Positions 31,601-46,010 of a DNA stretch of 64,000 nt are shown here, in pieces (positions within the stretch are counted from its first letter, which is position 1; each line of letters starts with the position of its first letter). The stretch spans positions 20,993,578-21,057,577 of the forward strand of contig NC_091014.1 of assembly GCF_041296385.1 (NCBI RefSeq). The letters are read 5' to 3'. The translations under genes were made by a program, and so were the position numbers. The stretch is from Aphelocoma coerulescens. Its lineage: Eukaryota > Chordata > Aves > Passeriformes > Corvidae. The notes under the pieces were generated by a model, which saw only the letters and a list, made by a program, of their open reading frames with translations, was not told the origin of the DNA and made no database searches.

Positions 31601-34600
31601 AGTGTCTCAGAAAGATCTGAGTTAATATTTCGGAATGCTTCATCTAGCAAAGATCCTTGCATCCTAATGGCAATAGGCTGTTCATCTTGTGACTTTGGTA
31701 AGAAGTCTTCTATACTCACATTGGATTCAGGCAAGGAGTCAGCACTGTATAGAGCACTGCATACTTTCTCTGAAATTTGAAGATTGCTTTCAGATCCTGT
31801 TGCTTTAGGCTGAAAATGCTCATCAGCATTATTATTTGCTGGCTCTGGCACGGGCACTGCTTTGTCAGCAGAAGCTGCATATTCCTGTTCAGGCTCAGAT
31901 TCTTTTCTGCCAACTGTCTCATTAGAATGCAGAGGTTTCAAAAAAGACACCTAAAAAGAAATAATTATTACACTGTATAGTTAGTCGCATAAACAACCTA
32001 CTAATTAGGGTATCACTTTATTACAGGATAAAAAATTTTCCAATTTTTCTGATGTTCTATAAATGATAACTGCTCACCTTGCTGTTACAGTGAGCCTTGT
32101 GTTTACTGAACTGAAATGAACCATGAAATGAAGTCCCTTTAGGGAAATCTGGAACAGCAACTTGAAGTTTATGTAAGAAAATTAACTGACCTGTGAAGGT
32201 GAATCTTGCTCAACAGGGTTTTTATCCAAAGCCAACTGGCACTGTTTATAAGGAATAATATCTAATTTTCTCCTACAGTTTCCATCTGGAAGTTTTTCAA
32301 GCATTTCCTACAAGTAAAAAAAAAAGACAGAAGTCTTTAAGTACCAAGTATCAAATTTTCTGAATTACATTTCTTAAGTGTTTTTAGGAGGTACCTCAAT
32401 GCGTTTTTGATCTTCTAAGAGAAACTTAAGACGGGCTGTTTCCAATTTGTGGCGCTGGATTTTCCATAATGTTCTTTGTTCCCTACGGGCTGCATCATCA
32501 GAAAGTTTGCTATAATGGTCAATTAATTCCTGCCTAAATGAAGGTAAAAATAAAGCTAGGTTACAGATTTTTGCATACTGATTTTCATCTTCCCTTTTAA
32601 AGAGCAAGACTTTTTAGCACTTCAGAACTGAGAACCGGTTCTTAAAATGTAGAAGCCAGAGGCTTCAGTCACAAAGAATAAACAGGTGGAAAACACATGA
32701 CTGTATTCTTATAGTCAACATGTATTTCTGTAACTATTTTTAGGTCACTCATTTGTCTTAAGTAATTTTAGATTAAACAGAAGAAAGTGTCAATCTAACT
32801 CCATCTGCTTTTTACTTCTGCTTTGACATACATGTGACCATTTTTGCTGTGGGCTCTGCTTTTAAATTTTAAGATGTAACTAAATTTTTTCCTGAAATTT
32901 TGATTATAACAAAACCCAGACTGGATAGGGTTGGCACAAATGAGTGGGTCCCAGATTTTTCGGCCACTAATCATTCCTAACAAAATTGCTCACAGATTAA
33001 CAAAAATCCTTACATTCATCTTCTAACTGCAGACATTACCCTTGTAGAACAATGTCTAGCAAGTACTAGTACTATAAATTTTAACATACAATAATTTTTT
33101 CCTGAGGTCTTGATGATGGTTTTGGAGACTACTCAGACACATTTACCTTGCCTTTTTTTCCAGTTCTTCTTCTAAAGCTTTCAGTCTTTTTTCTCTCTCT
33201 CTGAGCTCTCGGGCATAGCTGAAATCATCATCAATCTCCTCCTGCTTTATCGCAAGACGACGCTGCATAAATATTTAACACTTTTAAAAGCCGCTCTCAA
33301 TACCACATGAAATGCACGTCTGCAAGACGTTCTTATTTGTACCCCATAAGCTATTATTTCAACTTCAGTACAACATATCCTTTCATTTATTTGCCTAAGA
33401 AATACAGCTGGCCTCTAGAAACACAAAGGGATACCTCTTGGTCCTTTGCAAACTGTTCTTTCAGCTTCTGAAACTGTTCCCGTTTCTTTGCATCCAAAGC
33501 CATTCGTTCTGATATTTGTTTGTCTGTATTAAAATAAAGATAGTTAGTTTACATTAACAAAACCCAAAAGAAAGCACATAAAATGCCACTATAACTTACC
33601 ACTAATGGCTTTTAGTACTTTGCTAGCAGTTTCCCTCGCATGAACAATTAATTCTTGTTTGGCTATTTCCATACGCAAATCCTAAAAAAAAATAAAACAA
33701 ACCAACCAAAAAGCCCAGGTGGAATTTTTCTATTATTTTAGACTTGAAATACACTGTTGTGAAGACAGATGCACATTTTATAATGGTTATTAATCAATTA
33801 ATACAATACAGAAATACAAATAAATAAGTAAATGGAAAGTCTACAAACTAGTATTGAAAGTTAATACTCCAGATCTTAAAAGAAACCAAATCCATCTGAT
33901 ATATACACTAAATTGATGGAATCTGAAGGCCAGAAGTCTCTTTGTAGTTAAAATGTTCTGAAAAAACAATTAGCTACAGAAATTACAAATAGTCTTATCC
34001 GGTTACTAATTAGCTTATCTCATTTGCTAAATTAGAATTAAACAATCTTTCCAGTAGGAGGACAAATCTCCAGCTGCAAAGAAGTAGGATTGAAGTCTAA
34101 CACTCATTTAATATATGAAAAGGCCAAAAATGTCAACACACCACCTACACTTTTAAAAGCTATATTAAGTAAGTTTATTTGCTGCAATAGCAATTAAAAC
34201 TGCAATTAACCCATGAAAAAATTCTGACTATAACTACAAATTCTTTGGATGTTATAACAAAAATGAAAACTGAGCATTTTAAAAAAATCATAATGAGGTA
34301 TCCATTCCTTTATTCATTTACCTTTTCCTCCTTGCTTATGGAACTGTACCGGGCAATTCTTTCCATTCGACCTACGTACACTGCACAATCTCTCTCGATT
34401 TCCTTCAGTTCTTCAAGTGAAAAAATAACTGAAATCCGGGGCACAGGTATATCTGACCAACATATATAATGCTGAAAAATGAGAAATTTCCTTTTAAATA
34501 CATTGTTTAAAGTGTAAAATGTTGTATTAGGAGTTCACATTATATATTTTTTTAACTTAGTCATGCTTCAAGACACTGACACAAATATCCATACAGGATC

Positions 34601-37600
34601 TAAGGGTTTTATTAGTATCATCTTTTAGCATTTATATAACTCAAAGTAGGAGACAAAGGTACAACCGTCCACAACTTGGATCACAGGTCGAACTCTTAGA
34701 GTTCTGTCTTTGCCACTGAAAATCTAATACATACATTTATACTAATCATGTTCTAAATGCCTCAAATTTTCCTTTTCTGAATATCCAAATTAACTGAGCA
34801 TGTGTAACTCAATGCTGAATGCATCTCTCCTGTCAAAAGTTAGGTTTTGTTCACTTACATCCCCCACAGATCCCCACTCAGTAGGAACTCTCTAGGACAG
34901 AACTAACACCCCTATAGGAGAGAGATCTGCACAAGACAAAACTCTCAAAACCACAGCCAGTGCACATCACAGGTCTTCCTACTCTGCCTCAACATCCCTA
35001 AATCTCTGAAGCTATTCTATTAAGTGCAGAAAACAGATAACTGAGCTTGAAGGAAAAAACCAAGTGAGAGCACAAGCACACTCACATTGGATTCCCCCAG
35101 TCTACTGGTAAAAGCCATAAGATGGGATTCCCAGGGCTGTATTCCTAGGACTGTATCAGCCTAAGCAGAAGGGAAGGCCCAGCTCTTGAGGGCATTATCA
35201 AAAAGGGATGAAATGTGCCTGGCACTCTCGAGACACATGGAAGATGACTGAGCCTGGGTGCCATATGACCTGGAGGAAGACACCGCCTTAGGGACGCATA
35301 AAGGTGTAACTTGCCATGGAAGCGATGGCTGACACTTCTATAAGGAGCCCAGTACTACTGGCACACCTGACTCATGGCTTGGGAATGGTCAGCAGAGCAG
35401 ACTCAGGAGAACTGGCAGAGGGACATTTCACTTGAGCTATCAGGCTTATACCTGACACTACACAGCTGATAACGAGCTGCTCTGCTCTGTCAAGACTGAC
35501 CAGCTCTGATCTTAAAGAGAATAGTAGCTACCTGGGAATGTCTATAGACTTTGGACACCTCTCTGGTTGTTTTAGTTTTGGACATACAGAGAGAAGAGGG
35601 AAGACACAAAGTAGCTGAACATGTTTTTCTAACAGGGACAAGAACTGTTCTGCAAAATACCAATAAACAGAACTATTTAAGCACTTCTTGAAAATGTAGT
35701 GATACAGCTGAAAGAGCTATGCAGGACTGAGCCAAGACCTGGTAGGTGAGGCAGCTTTAAACCAAAAAGGAGTAGTGCAAGAAGTGGAAGGCACTTGCTT
35801 GGACGTTTCTGCTCTCAATACAAAGAAAAGAAATACAGCATGTGCATTGTATACAATACATGTGATGGTGTTAAAATGTCTACTTCTGCAGTGAAGTGGT
35901 AGAAAGTGGAGTGGAGAATCAGCTCACAAGTATCTGAGAGCAAGTAATTGCCTTTCCTACTTATCCAATACCCGGTTTTGATAAAGGAGTGAACTTGCTA
36001 AAAACCTAGACTCTTGCCCTAGAGACATGATTTTCTCCATGTAATAGGAAGGAATCAACCCAAAACTTACCCTAGGACAGCACAATTTGAGCAAGTTTAT
36101 GGTTTTCCCACATATGTATACATCATTAGCAATATGTTTAAGAAATACAGGGACACAGTCTTCTACTTCTTTTGAAATCAAAACATAACCATGAGTCCAG
36201 TAATGTTTATCTATGTAACAAAAAGATGAAAGTATATGTATCAGTTATTTAATTAACAGCACAAATTATACAAATTAGAAATGCTCCATATATATACTGT
36301 ACCTCTGAAACAAAGATAATCCTCATTCACCTGAATCATAAATTCTCCATAAACATCTCTGAATACACCACTGTATACCCAATCATAGATAAATCTAAAA
36401 AAAAAAAAAATTGTACAATATTGAAAATCAATCCTTTTGCCTTCTCACCTTTATTATAACCAAGCAGTTAGTATGTTCTTTAAAATCCCAAAAGACACAA
36501 GCTATGGGCGGGATGAAAAACCCAGCAATTAAGTGCTGTGACACTGATTTTTAAATATACAGGAGATTGTGGCTCTACACTTTTCCTTAACTATTTTTAT
36601 ATAGAACATTTCAGTGATAATTAGTTTAGGTAAGAGAACAGTGCCTCAATTAAAACAATCATTTTATTTCTGCATATCAATTTACTAAATATATATCAAA
36701 AATGTATAGAAAACCTTGCAGCACATCAAGGGCACAGCGAGAGAAAAGCAGAAAGGATTTGTTTTAAATAGAGGCAATTTCAGCAGGGAGAAACTAAAAG
36801 GGTATAAAACAAAGATGCAATACCAAGCACTTTTTCCCCAGACCTAGAGGCATTTTTAATGTACATGCAATAATGAGAACTACTATTTTGGCATATTTAT
36901 TCATGCTTTTCATATTTTCTCTGGGTGAGCCAAACTTTTGACGAAATAAAAAACCCACAATTTTTTATGCAACACAATCTGAGACTATAGATAAAAAGGC
37001 TCAGAGATCCTTGAAGATATTTTTGTTTTTAGTTAACGCTGCGCAACAAAGAGGAAGCATTTAATACAGCAAACACTGTTCAACTTTCAGGTTCTAAGAA
37101 AAAAGTTAAGAACTTTTAAAGTATTAAATCTGATGCTTCTATGATTTGAACAACAACTTGTATTATTTAATTTCTTTCAGGTTAATAAACGAGCGGGATA
37201 ATACTTTTTGCAGACAATAAAGGCTTCCTTCCAGGCCAGTCCTGATCATGCATAATTGATGCTTTAACAGATATCTGCAGCAAATTTAGGAATCAATGCA
37301 GCAAGTATCACACACTACTGTGATACTTTCAGATTTTTTTAGGTTCCATGTGATGCCCCTGGTATTTCAGAAATCTGACATCCTTCTATAAATAGCAGGG
37401 TAGCAGCTGTGAAGATATTTCAGTGAGGCTTCTGGTAAATCTGAAATTAAATTTCTCTGAAGCTCATTTCATGTAGAAGGAAGAAAATACAAGAAGGGTG
37501 GCCTTGGGAGGAATCTAAATTTAGAGCATTTTGACAGACTTTTGATTTCTCTTCTAAGTATCATTATGTCTATTAAGTAACATTGCAAACTGATGATGGA

Positions 37601-39954
37601 CTACAACTATAATTCCTGCAAATAGCTATTAAAAAAAATTACCATATCTTCAGATGTCTATAAACTAATAAATTCTAAATTGATGTGCACTACTTAATAA
37701 AACTGCTGCAATCCAAGGAATTCTACTTTTAATTACTCCTATTATCAGTTAGTTACATCTACTTAATGAACAACAGATATTTTAATCATTTTTGCTTACT
37801 AAAAAGCCCACAACAAACAGACAGTGGAAAAAAACATTAACTTCCCCAGTTTGTAGAACAAGGGAAACTTGTCAGTTTCCAGTTTCAGGATTTTAACTCA
37901 GGTATGACGGAAAAAAAAAAAGTTTATCCAAGTCTTATATTCCAGTATGAATTTCCACAGCCAGCAGCAAGAAGTAAGTCTTATTTACATGTATTTATTT
38001 ACTAATCTAGCCATATAAACCCCTTGTTACTGAGCTGAAACACAGGGGAAAAACAGCAAAATTAATTAATTTTAATATATATTGCAGATACAGACATATT
38101 TTTTCTGAAAATGTTAAAAGCCATTGTTAAACACACAGACTTACCAGATTACCAATTCATAACTCTTAAACTCAATTATGCAGAGAACACTATGGACACA
38201 CCTTGTGTATGGTTCACAGCTTGTCTTCAACAAAGACAGAAGAACTGGATAATGCTCATTGCTACAATTGTTGAGAGCCTCTTTGTACAGATATGAAAGC
38301 AATTTAACACCCTAAAAAATGAAAAATATTCTAACATTAGGCAACAAACTTCACTACAACTTTGATAACAGAAGACTCATAAATACATGGTTTTACATGT
38401 TTCACTGGACACAGAAGGCAGGATTCATCTCACTTCCTCCATCTATCTGCAGTTAAGATCACTCTACCTGAGCTAGTTACCTCAAGCTCACTTTATCATT
38501 TTTAGAGTGAAACAGGTATGTTTAGAGTTGGATTCATGTGACTAGAAGGCTTATTTTGGGCCCTTTGTTTGTTTTAGGAATTGAAAACGCAGGACAAAAT
38601 TCCAAATGCTTAAGTACCTGGAGAAAGGACTATAGTGTTCTAACTGGAGGTCACAGATCACAGCTTTGCTAGCAGAGAGACCAACACTATGCATTTTATA
38701 TAAAATCCAACATAATTTTGAAGAATATTAACACCCCAACCCAAACCAAACATAAAAACATCAAACAAAAAATCACCGTAGGAAATGAAGCACCAGCTCC
38801 ACCACTGATCCCCTGTGCCGTTGTTCCTATGCCACAAAGCTCAGCTAAATACCTAAAAAACAGTATTAAAACATATATAAAAATTTCAACCAGAAGCCTC
38901 CAAGATCACAGTGATGAACTTTGCTGAATTTGAGTATCATACAACAATCATACTGTACCTGTTGAATGATAACAGGGATAACAAAGAAACTGAGTACAAA
39001 GACCTTATATGTGTTCCCTAGAATATTCTGGATATATAACAATCTGTTAAATAGAGAAAAAATAGTGATAGACTAACTAAGAATGCCCATGTAATATGGT
39101 CTCTTTTAGTGTATATGAAGAGAATGCATTTTTTCTGCTATAAAAAGCCTAAACATTTAATTCCACTCTCTTACCTCAACTGACGACCCAATTTTCTGAA
39201 TAGAAAGCTGATTGTTAGAAGACTTAAAGTAGGAGGTGTTGACAAAACACAGGCTCGGTAATATTGAAGGTACTTTCTCAGTCCACTTGTGAATGCCTGG
39301 TATGAACAGAAAACATTTAAAGTCTTACTGTGAAAGTTGTTAACAGTCTAGCAATGCCTCATATCAATTGCATCAGCATGAAAACAAACCTTTTAATAAA
39401 ATAAATTGCATATGCAGGTAAGGGGGACTTGTACACCAAAGTAAGGGGCAAGTGAGGGTCCAAGCAACTTCAGACATTCCAATGAGCTAGAGGACTCCTC
39501 TATACTCTTCATACATCCAGTGCACAGAGCCTGTACCCATGCACAGTGAAATAAAACATCTTGGTTCAGCCTCTTTGACTTGCCCTTTGAGGAGCTCCTC
39601 ATTCTCTATAATACCAACCCAGGGAAACCTCTTTCCTTACTTTTATGCCTACACTGGATATTGCAAAAAACTTATCTAGAACTTTATCCAACAAGGAGAC
39701 CTTTTCAACTGAATAACATTGCTGTAAATCAAATATTCAGGATGAATACATTTTCATAACTAATCCTAACTTAGTTCTATGCATTAGGAAGAGATTAAGT
39801 CAGCAGATATTACAGAGTGTACATACAGCTCAACATAATATACAGAGGACTGACACAGAAAATTTGCACTTAATTTTGAACATCGGAAAAGTCATTAAAG
39901 CTATTAAATACCATATTTCTCTACCTCAGTTTTTATTTTTGAAAAATATATTAT

Positions 39955-39995
<41 letters not shown>

Positions 39996-42900
39996 GGGTA
40001 CTAAGTAAGGTTTTGTATTTTAATTTTATACGTCTTTCTATATAAATATATGATGTTTTTAAAGCATTTAAAAATTGTAATTCTTCAGTCCACAACAGAA
40101 CACCACGACTAAACAAGCCACGCTTTGGGTAACAAATACATTTCACTGCATGTTTCAGTGCAAGCAAGCCCTCAGCACAGACAGCTCTGATTTAAATTCA
40201 GTGGCACTGTTCATTGCTGACCTGGGATGGAGCATAACACTTAAAATACTTTGCAGCTTTGCAGAATGCAGAAATCCCAGCTTTACATGAAATCAAAGTC
40301 ACCTTCTCTACCTCAGATAGCTGGCCCATTAAATCTAGTTGATTTAATACAATTGTTTTACCTGAAACACAAGTCCTTTGCTGTATGAGGAATCCAAAAC
40401 TGGTTGAAGAGAAAAACGACTTAGCCGTGTGTAATAGGTTCCATACTCTGCAACTTCTGAGAGCAGGTTATGCATTGTCTCCGGTGATGTCCCAGATACA
40501 TACACCCCCTCTTTTATCACAAATGACTGAGCAGCCTAAAAGGATACAGGGAGGAAAAAAAAGGCAGATTCAACTCTTTTGTATCTGTATTCTGATTGAA
40601 AATACCAAAAATTTACAGACAAAAATAACAGCAGACAAATTTTCAGTTTAGATACTCAGGTGACTGAGACTATATAGCTAGGATAGTGATTAACATTGAA
40701 TAAACATTGAATAAACATTGAATTGTAGCAAAATCGCAAGAGTATGAATGATGCCTTCAAATATACAGAAGACAACTCATTATCTAATTCCTTAAAGAAA
40801 ATCCAATCTACAAAATTATTTCCACATCTATTTTCAAGTACTCATAAACCTATTTTCCTGTTAGAGAACTACAAATACTCTCAGCCTATTCCAGTAACAT
40901 AATTACTGCAATATATAAATACTGCCTTATTGACATTAGGCAACATTCAACTTTTTAACACTAGCCACAACTGCAAGATGCCAGCAGAAATAAATGTATT
41001 GAAGAGGAAACCCCTTTGAAGAAAAAAACCCAAAAAGATTTGACTAAGAAGTGCAGATAAAAATCTTACATACCTGATTGAGTGAGAATGTAGTGGATAC
41101 CACACCAATGAGGACATTCAAGACATCCTTAACCAGTTCAGGTTCTTTCATCAGCACCAGCTGAGGAAGCTGAAGTACAGTATTGGTAAACAGTTGCAAT
41201 TCCCCTTCTCGCAGTTTGTAAAACTGGTCAAAAGCTTCTCTCCCAGCTTCAGTAAGATATGGTTCCTCTTTTTTACCAGGTGGGCTGTGTCAGAGTAAAC
41301 ACAACATTACAAGGTGATTACATCAAAAGAGGAAATACATCTCATACAGAAAGAAAAAAGCACTTCAGAATTTACACAGACAGAATTCTTCACACAGAAG
41401 TTACTTGTAATATACTACATTTTTAAGGGAATGTGCATTCAGCCAATGAAACTGTAGCTCAAACTCAGTACAGACAAGAAATACATAGATAATTTAAACA
41501 TCAGATCAGAGACAGAATCCTTGACAAGGAACTACCAGCTGCTTTTGTGGCCTTCCCTGATGCAGGGTTCATACTAGGAAAACGAGGCAAATATATACCA
41601 TATACCATGGTTCATTTAATGCTAATATTCAAATAAGTTAGAGAGAAATATGCTCAAAGTGCTAGGATGAACTTTTATTAACATATTTTACCTCTTCACA
41701 GTGAAGATTACTATCCCCTCCAAAACTATTTCTGTTTCCAATTCTTCCAAAAGTTCTGAATTCTAGTAGCAGTATTACAAAAAATCTGTCAGGCATGCCT
41801 ATGGTCTACATATGACTCTTAGACCCTTACAGTCTAAAGGGTAGCAAAAAAACCCTGTCTAGTACTAGGAAAAAAGCTCAAGTGGGCTACAGTGGCTTTG
41901 AAAAATCAGAACAGGGAAATTCTGAGTTTCTGACCTTCTAAGGCTCTGAGATGAAAAAACGCTGTTTAACAATGCGACAGCACACCACTAGATTATTATT
42001 TAAGATTACAGAAAACATACAGAGCAAAGTTTCTCCAAGAATCAGGCACACCACAGTCCATCTGAAAGGTAAGGACACCTGCCATACCTGCCTTTTCTTC
42101 TATCTTCCATTTTAGGGAAGCCAGGAAGCCTTAACAATACTGTAGACAGCTTTCTCTCAGGAGATGCATCTTCTACTCAATAGCCAAAAGAACAAGTCTA
42201 ACTAGACTATCAAGAAATCTGTCATAATTTTCTGGTTTGTCTACAGGACAGGAAAAGGAATACAATACTCTACAATACTGGGAGAGATTTATTTAAATCT
42301 TCTACAGCTCTACAATTACCACTTTCTTTTTTAAAACTGAAAATAGGGAATCATTTTAGACTAAGACAAATTGCATAGCACATAAGATGACAAAACAGTT
42401 AGAAAAATGCTGCATTTCACACAAACAGCATTTTCCTAATCCCTTTGTGTTTTGACAAAGACGATTTTATTGCTTCCTATGAAACTGCTGTACTCTACGA
42501 ACAAGTTTGTTGAAATCACAACCTTTATTCCTTTATCCCTATTAATGCAGTGTACTGAAATTCGTGAATTAACCATGCTCATTTCACTATTTATACTGAG
42601 GTCATTTGGAACTAAGATGCAATGCACCTTCACACATTTGCATACGGGGCATAGTAAGTTTACCAGTAAGATCAGACACATACTACCCAATTCTTTCCCA
42701 ACATCTTCGTTTGCTGGGTCCATATGTAAGCACTGCATCCCACAAGTCTATGTCTGGAGTCATGCTCGGCTCTGACTGAGAATCAGGAGTCAGATTGGAT
42801 GCTGACTGGAATCCCTCATCTTCTGACTGGTCTATACTTTGGGGAACCTGTAGAAAGAGTTCAAATGTCAGACATGAAAACATTTTACTGAAGATGCATA

Positions 42901-45079
42901 GACTTAAAAAAAGGTGTTTTGCTATCATTTGTGACCAAGTGACTCTACGTGACCCAAGCTCTCACCTACCCTCCCTTTATATCAATTTTAAGTTTTTACT
43001 GTAAGCACTCTTTTCATTTGATGAGTCTCTACAGGTATTAATGCCTACTCATTAAAAACCAACCACCTTCAAAATAACATACTATGCTTGTTGGTGTTAA
43101 ACTTGAAACTTCCTTGTTTGGCAAGCACATAGTTCTACAAATTGAGAATCTCAGGTATGGACATTCAACAATATGTAGCATTAATAAAATCATACTGCTC
43201 TGCCATTTGTTCCAGGCAAATGATCCAGACCCCAAATCTTCCAATTGGTAAACATTTTGTTCACTATGACTAACGACGTTTGTTCCTTAATTCATATGCA
43301 GAAAATCTCTAAGTGTCCAAACAGTGTATATACCACATCCTCAGCTCCCTCTCAACAGGAGCCATATGTGCAGAATTGTCCTCAATTTTAGTAAAAGACA
43401 ATCACACCCATATAAAAAGCAGCATATTCCTTAAGAAACTGCAAATTTTCCAGTCTGATGGAAAGAGTTCAGCACTAACTCAAAAAGGCTCTGCCTCCTC
43501 TAGGTTACAATTTACATCAACATGTGAACACTGAATGGCACAGGGGCTTTCTATTGAATGTGTCTGCCTTCAAGTTTCAATTCAGATCCTGAGTAAAGAG
43601 AATTGCAAGATCTATCCATATGTTAAGTAAAAGGAACAAGATAAGGATCTAAGGGTAGGCTATAAATAAGCCTACCTACACACAGTAAAAATGGAAAGAA
43701 AGAAAAAACCTCTAGAAGTGTATCTAGTACTTCAATGAGAATAAACCAGCAAAATAAACAGAATGGACAGCAAAAGGGGAAAAAAGATACAGTAGAAACT
43801 GAACACACTGAAAGGGTAAAAGGACAATAGGAACTAGGACATTCAATGGGGGTAAAAAAAACTCAACAGAAAAAAAGCTTTAAGATATAACAAGCCAACA
43901 ATACTGCAAGTTAGTATTGTAATCTGAACAGCAAAGCACATACAATTCAGACAGGGATGCTTAGGCAGTCAGTCTGAGCACTGAGAAGTAAGCAGCAAGG
44001 CAGAGGAGTTCAACACACAAAGCAGGCAGAAACGCAAGCAAAAGGTTGCTAGGGTGGGGGAGGCACAGGTACAGCCAATGGCTTAAATTCATAAAGCCTA
44101 TGGCCACACAATGGGTTTTGACACAGCTATAGGGCAAGACCAAGGTTTTTGTTATCATACATCTCCAAAAAGCTTCTCTGGTTCTCTGCAAAGGATCACT
44201 GCTCCATCTTAAATTCCAGTGCTGTATGCTTCTAAAACCAATTAAACTATTACCTACGTTTTAAACTACAGTTTCAAAGTGGCACATGAAAGCATACACA
44301 CAGTCGTTACCCCAAAACAAATGATACCCTACTTTTATCGCAAGTCCGGACAAATCCGCACTGTCAGGCACTGGCGGTAAATCCAACTTGATGTCCATAT
44401 CATACGTCCGGCTGTGGACAAGGGCACCAAAGAGGGAGACGCGCGTTTCTTTCTCAAACTTGTCCCCAGCAGGACAGCTCTGTGAGAACAGCCCCATGGC
44501 AGGGAGTCCAGTGCCAGGTGCAGCCTCCATGATCTGAAGTGTCTGCTGAATTGTGTCATTGAACTGACATTCTTCGTTTGTTATCAGAGATTGTATGTCA
44601 GCTTCAAACACACTTACATCATAATAATCATAACCCTGGTATTTGACATTTCTCCCAACATATTTGTTGTTCAGAAAATAGTCCTTTTTTTGTGGTACCA
44701 GCTGAGGAGGACCTGTTCCAGCAAGCTGTACTAAAAGATCTAAGACAGCATTAACTTCAGTAAATGGTAAGCATTCAGCTGTTTCCAGTTCCTCCACAAG
44801 ATTCTCCAGTCGATCTGCTTGAGCACCTAGGCCAGCAACTCTCAAGTTGAAAGACAGCATCAAAATTTTGTTTTTCACTGGGAGTCTGGAAACGTTTGAT
44901 TGCAGCTTACGAGCCTCATCTTGAAAAAGGTTCATGAACAGGGCATTATAAGCAACTCTTTTCAGATTGTGCTTAGCCCTTCTCTTACTGATCTTCTGCC
45001 TGCCTAAGTGAACCTTCCATGGCAAACCTGTCAAGTGTGCTTCACACAAGTCATTGAACAACTGTGTAATGCTCTCCAT
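22639..45079 (-). CDS. TUBGCP6: Gamma-tubulin complex component 6
   Basis: Subunit of the gamma-tubulin ring complex, which nucleates microtubules at centrosomes. Exons 5' to 3': 44333-45079 (coding part of 44333-45144), 42687-42847, 41074-41284, 40362-40535, 39175-39296, 38777-38852, 38202-38311, 36303-36394, 36071-36210, 34322-34471, 33600-33681, 33435-33523, 33147-33262, 32395-32533, 32191-32307, 30642-31950, 30165-30220, 29712-29904, 29267-29435, 27800-27941, 26634-26828, 26259-26391, 25818-26031, 24540-24739, 22639-22730. Every junction is in phase; the total is 1742 residues (human about 1819). The GRIP1 part includes GVKLLSYLYKEALNNCSNEH; a charged coiled coil follows (exons 34322-32395), then a repeat insert unique to GCP6, then GRIP2 with SVQFRQLQLYKHEMQHFVKV. 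The start ATG at 45079 is chosen because an upstream ATG in the exon hits TGA at once. One intron uses a GC donor (25817). Confidence 0.97.
25816..25817 (-). other. TUBGCP6: GC splice donor (GC-AG intron) in TUBGCP6
   Basis: The exon 25818-26031 ends TTCAG and is followed by GCAAGC. The frame and the conserved junction residues (AIFR then GLLTEKAAPVM) require this site, so the intron is GC-AG. GCAAG is the usual context of this minor donor class. Confidence 0.88.
30876..31437 (-). repeat. TUBGCP6: In-frame tandem repeats of about 27 codons in TUBGCP6
   Basis: Seven units of about 81 nt in the 1309-nt exon 30642-31950. Core units read RPRWNIHGHASDANIKIGE followed by a variable spacer such as YVSEV. 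Two units are degenerate: one reads PRSSPYGHSSDSHIESSY, and the last reads SRSSPFGHASQSSIQIGN. A partial eighth copy (GHVRVGENVFDVDEI) precedes at about 31440-31490. Human GCP6 carries nine related repeats, reported as a PLK4 substrate region. Ser and Thr are frequent. Confidence 0.93.
39961..39995. repeat. AT/AC dinucleotide microsatellite
   Basis: Thirteen AT units followed by ACACACACA, inside an intron of TUBGCP6 and preceded by a T-rich tract. Confidence 0.95.
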
Positions 45080-45399
45080 TTCAAATGAAACTGTCAGGTT
45101 TCGGCAGTTACAGTCTGGGTCTCTGATTTCATGGGAAGGAAGACCTGAAAAATATCAGGAAGAAACTCATAAGGCATATAAGAAATTGGTGAGTATGCTT
45201 TAACTTAAACTGAGATAGCCCAAAAGGAAAGAGAACTGACCTCCCACTTATTTAGGACATGAGCTACAAAAACCACACTTTGATCATCAGAGAAGTGATG
45301 GTGCAGGAAGCTTAATTCCAGATACCCATTTTTTTCCCCGGCAGGCTGAAACAGAAGTGAGAAGGTTGTCCTGATCTAATCCTGGATTCCTGCGGGAAC

Positions 45400-46010
45400 A
45401 CCTCCACCTTTTTCCCGGAGATATCCGCCCCCTCCCTCCCACGCAGTGATGCCCTCAGCCGCAGCCGCGGGGCCGAGAGGACGCGGGCAAGCTGCGCGTG
45501 GTGACGGTGACTGGCGGCGACCGCAGGGCTGGGCTGGAGGGCGCCCGCCATCACTGGGGCACTCCCGAGCCCCCACAGAGGAAAGGCGGGGTGTCGGCAC
45601 GCCCGGAGGAGCTGCCGGCGGCCCGGCTCACCCTGAGCACCCAGCTGGGCCCGAGCACGGCGCGCCAGCCGCCCCGAGCCCCCGCCAGCAGCAGCGCCCC
45701 GCGAGGCTGTCCCCCGCCCATCCCGCCCCTTCTCCCCGGGCCGTACCTGCGGCGCTCCCCGGGCAGCGGGAGCGGGACAGAGCCGCCACCTCCTCCCGGC
45801 GCCGCCGACGTCACCCGAGCGCGACCGGGCCCGCCCCGCTGCCGGCTCCCCGCCCCCGGCGGCCGAGGGAGCGGGGCCGCCGCTCGGGCCCAGCGCTGGC
45901 GCAGAGCGGCCTCAGCAGCCACACTGCGAACGCCAAGGCGCGAACGCCGAGTGGGACCGCTCAGGAATTTTAAGCCGTTCCTGCGGTACTCACCCTCACC
46001 GCTGTCGCCG
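45400..46010 (-). promoter_or_regulatory. TUBGCP6: CpG island and noncoding first exon of TUBGCP6
   Basis: A dense GC-rich, CpG-rich block lies directly upstream of the first coding exon. A donor GCAG|GTACGG (exon end at 45747) marks a noncoding first exon that splices to 45144 (acceptor ATATTTTTCAG). No ATG-initiated coding extension is needed. Long open frames on both strands here are due to base composition. Confidence 0.75.
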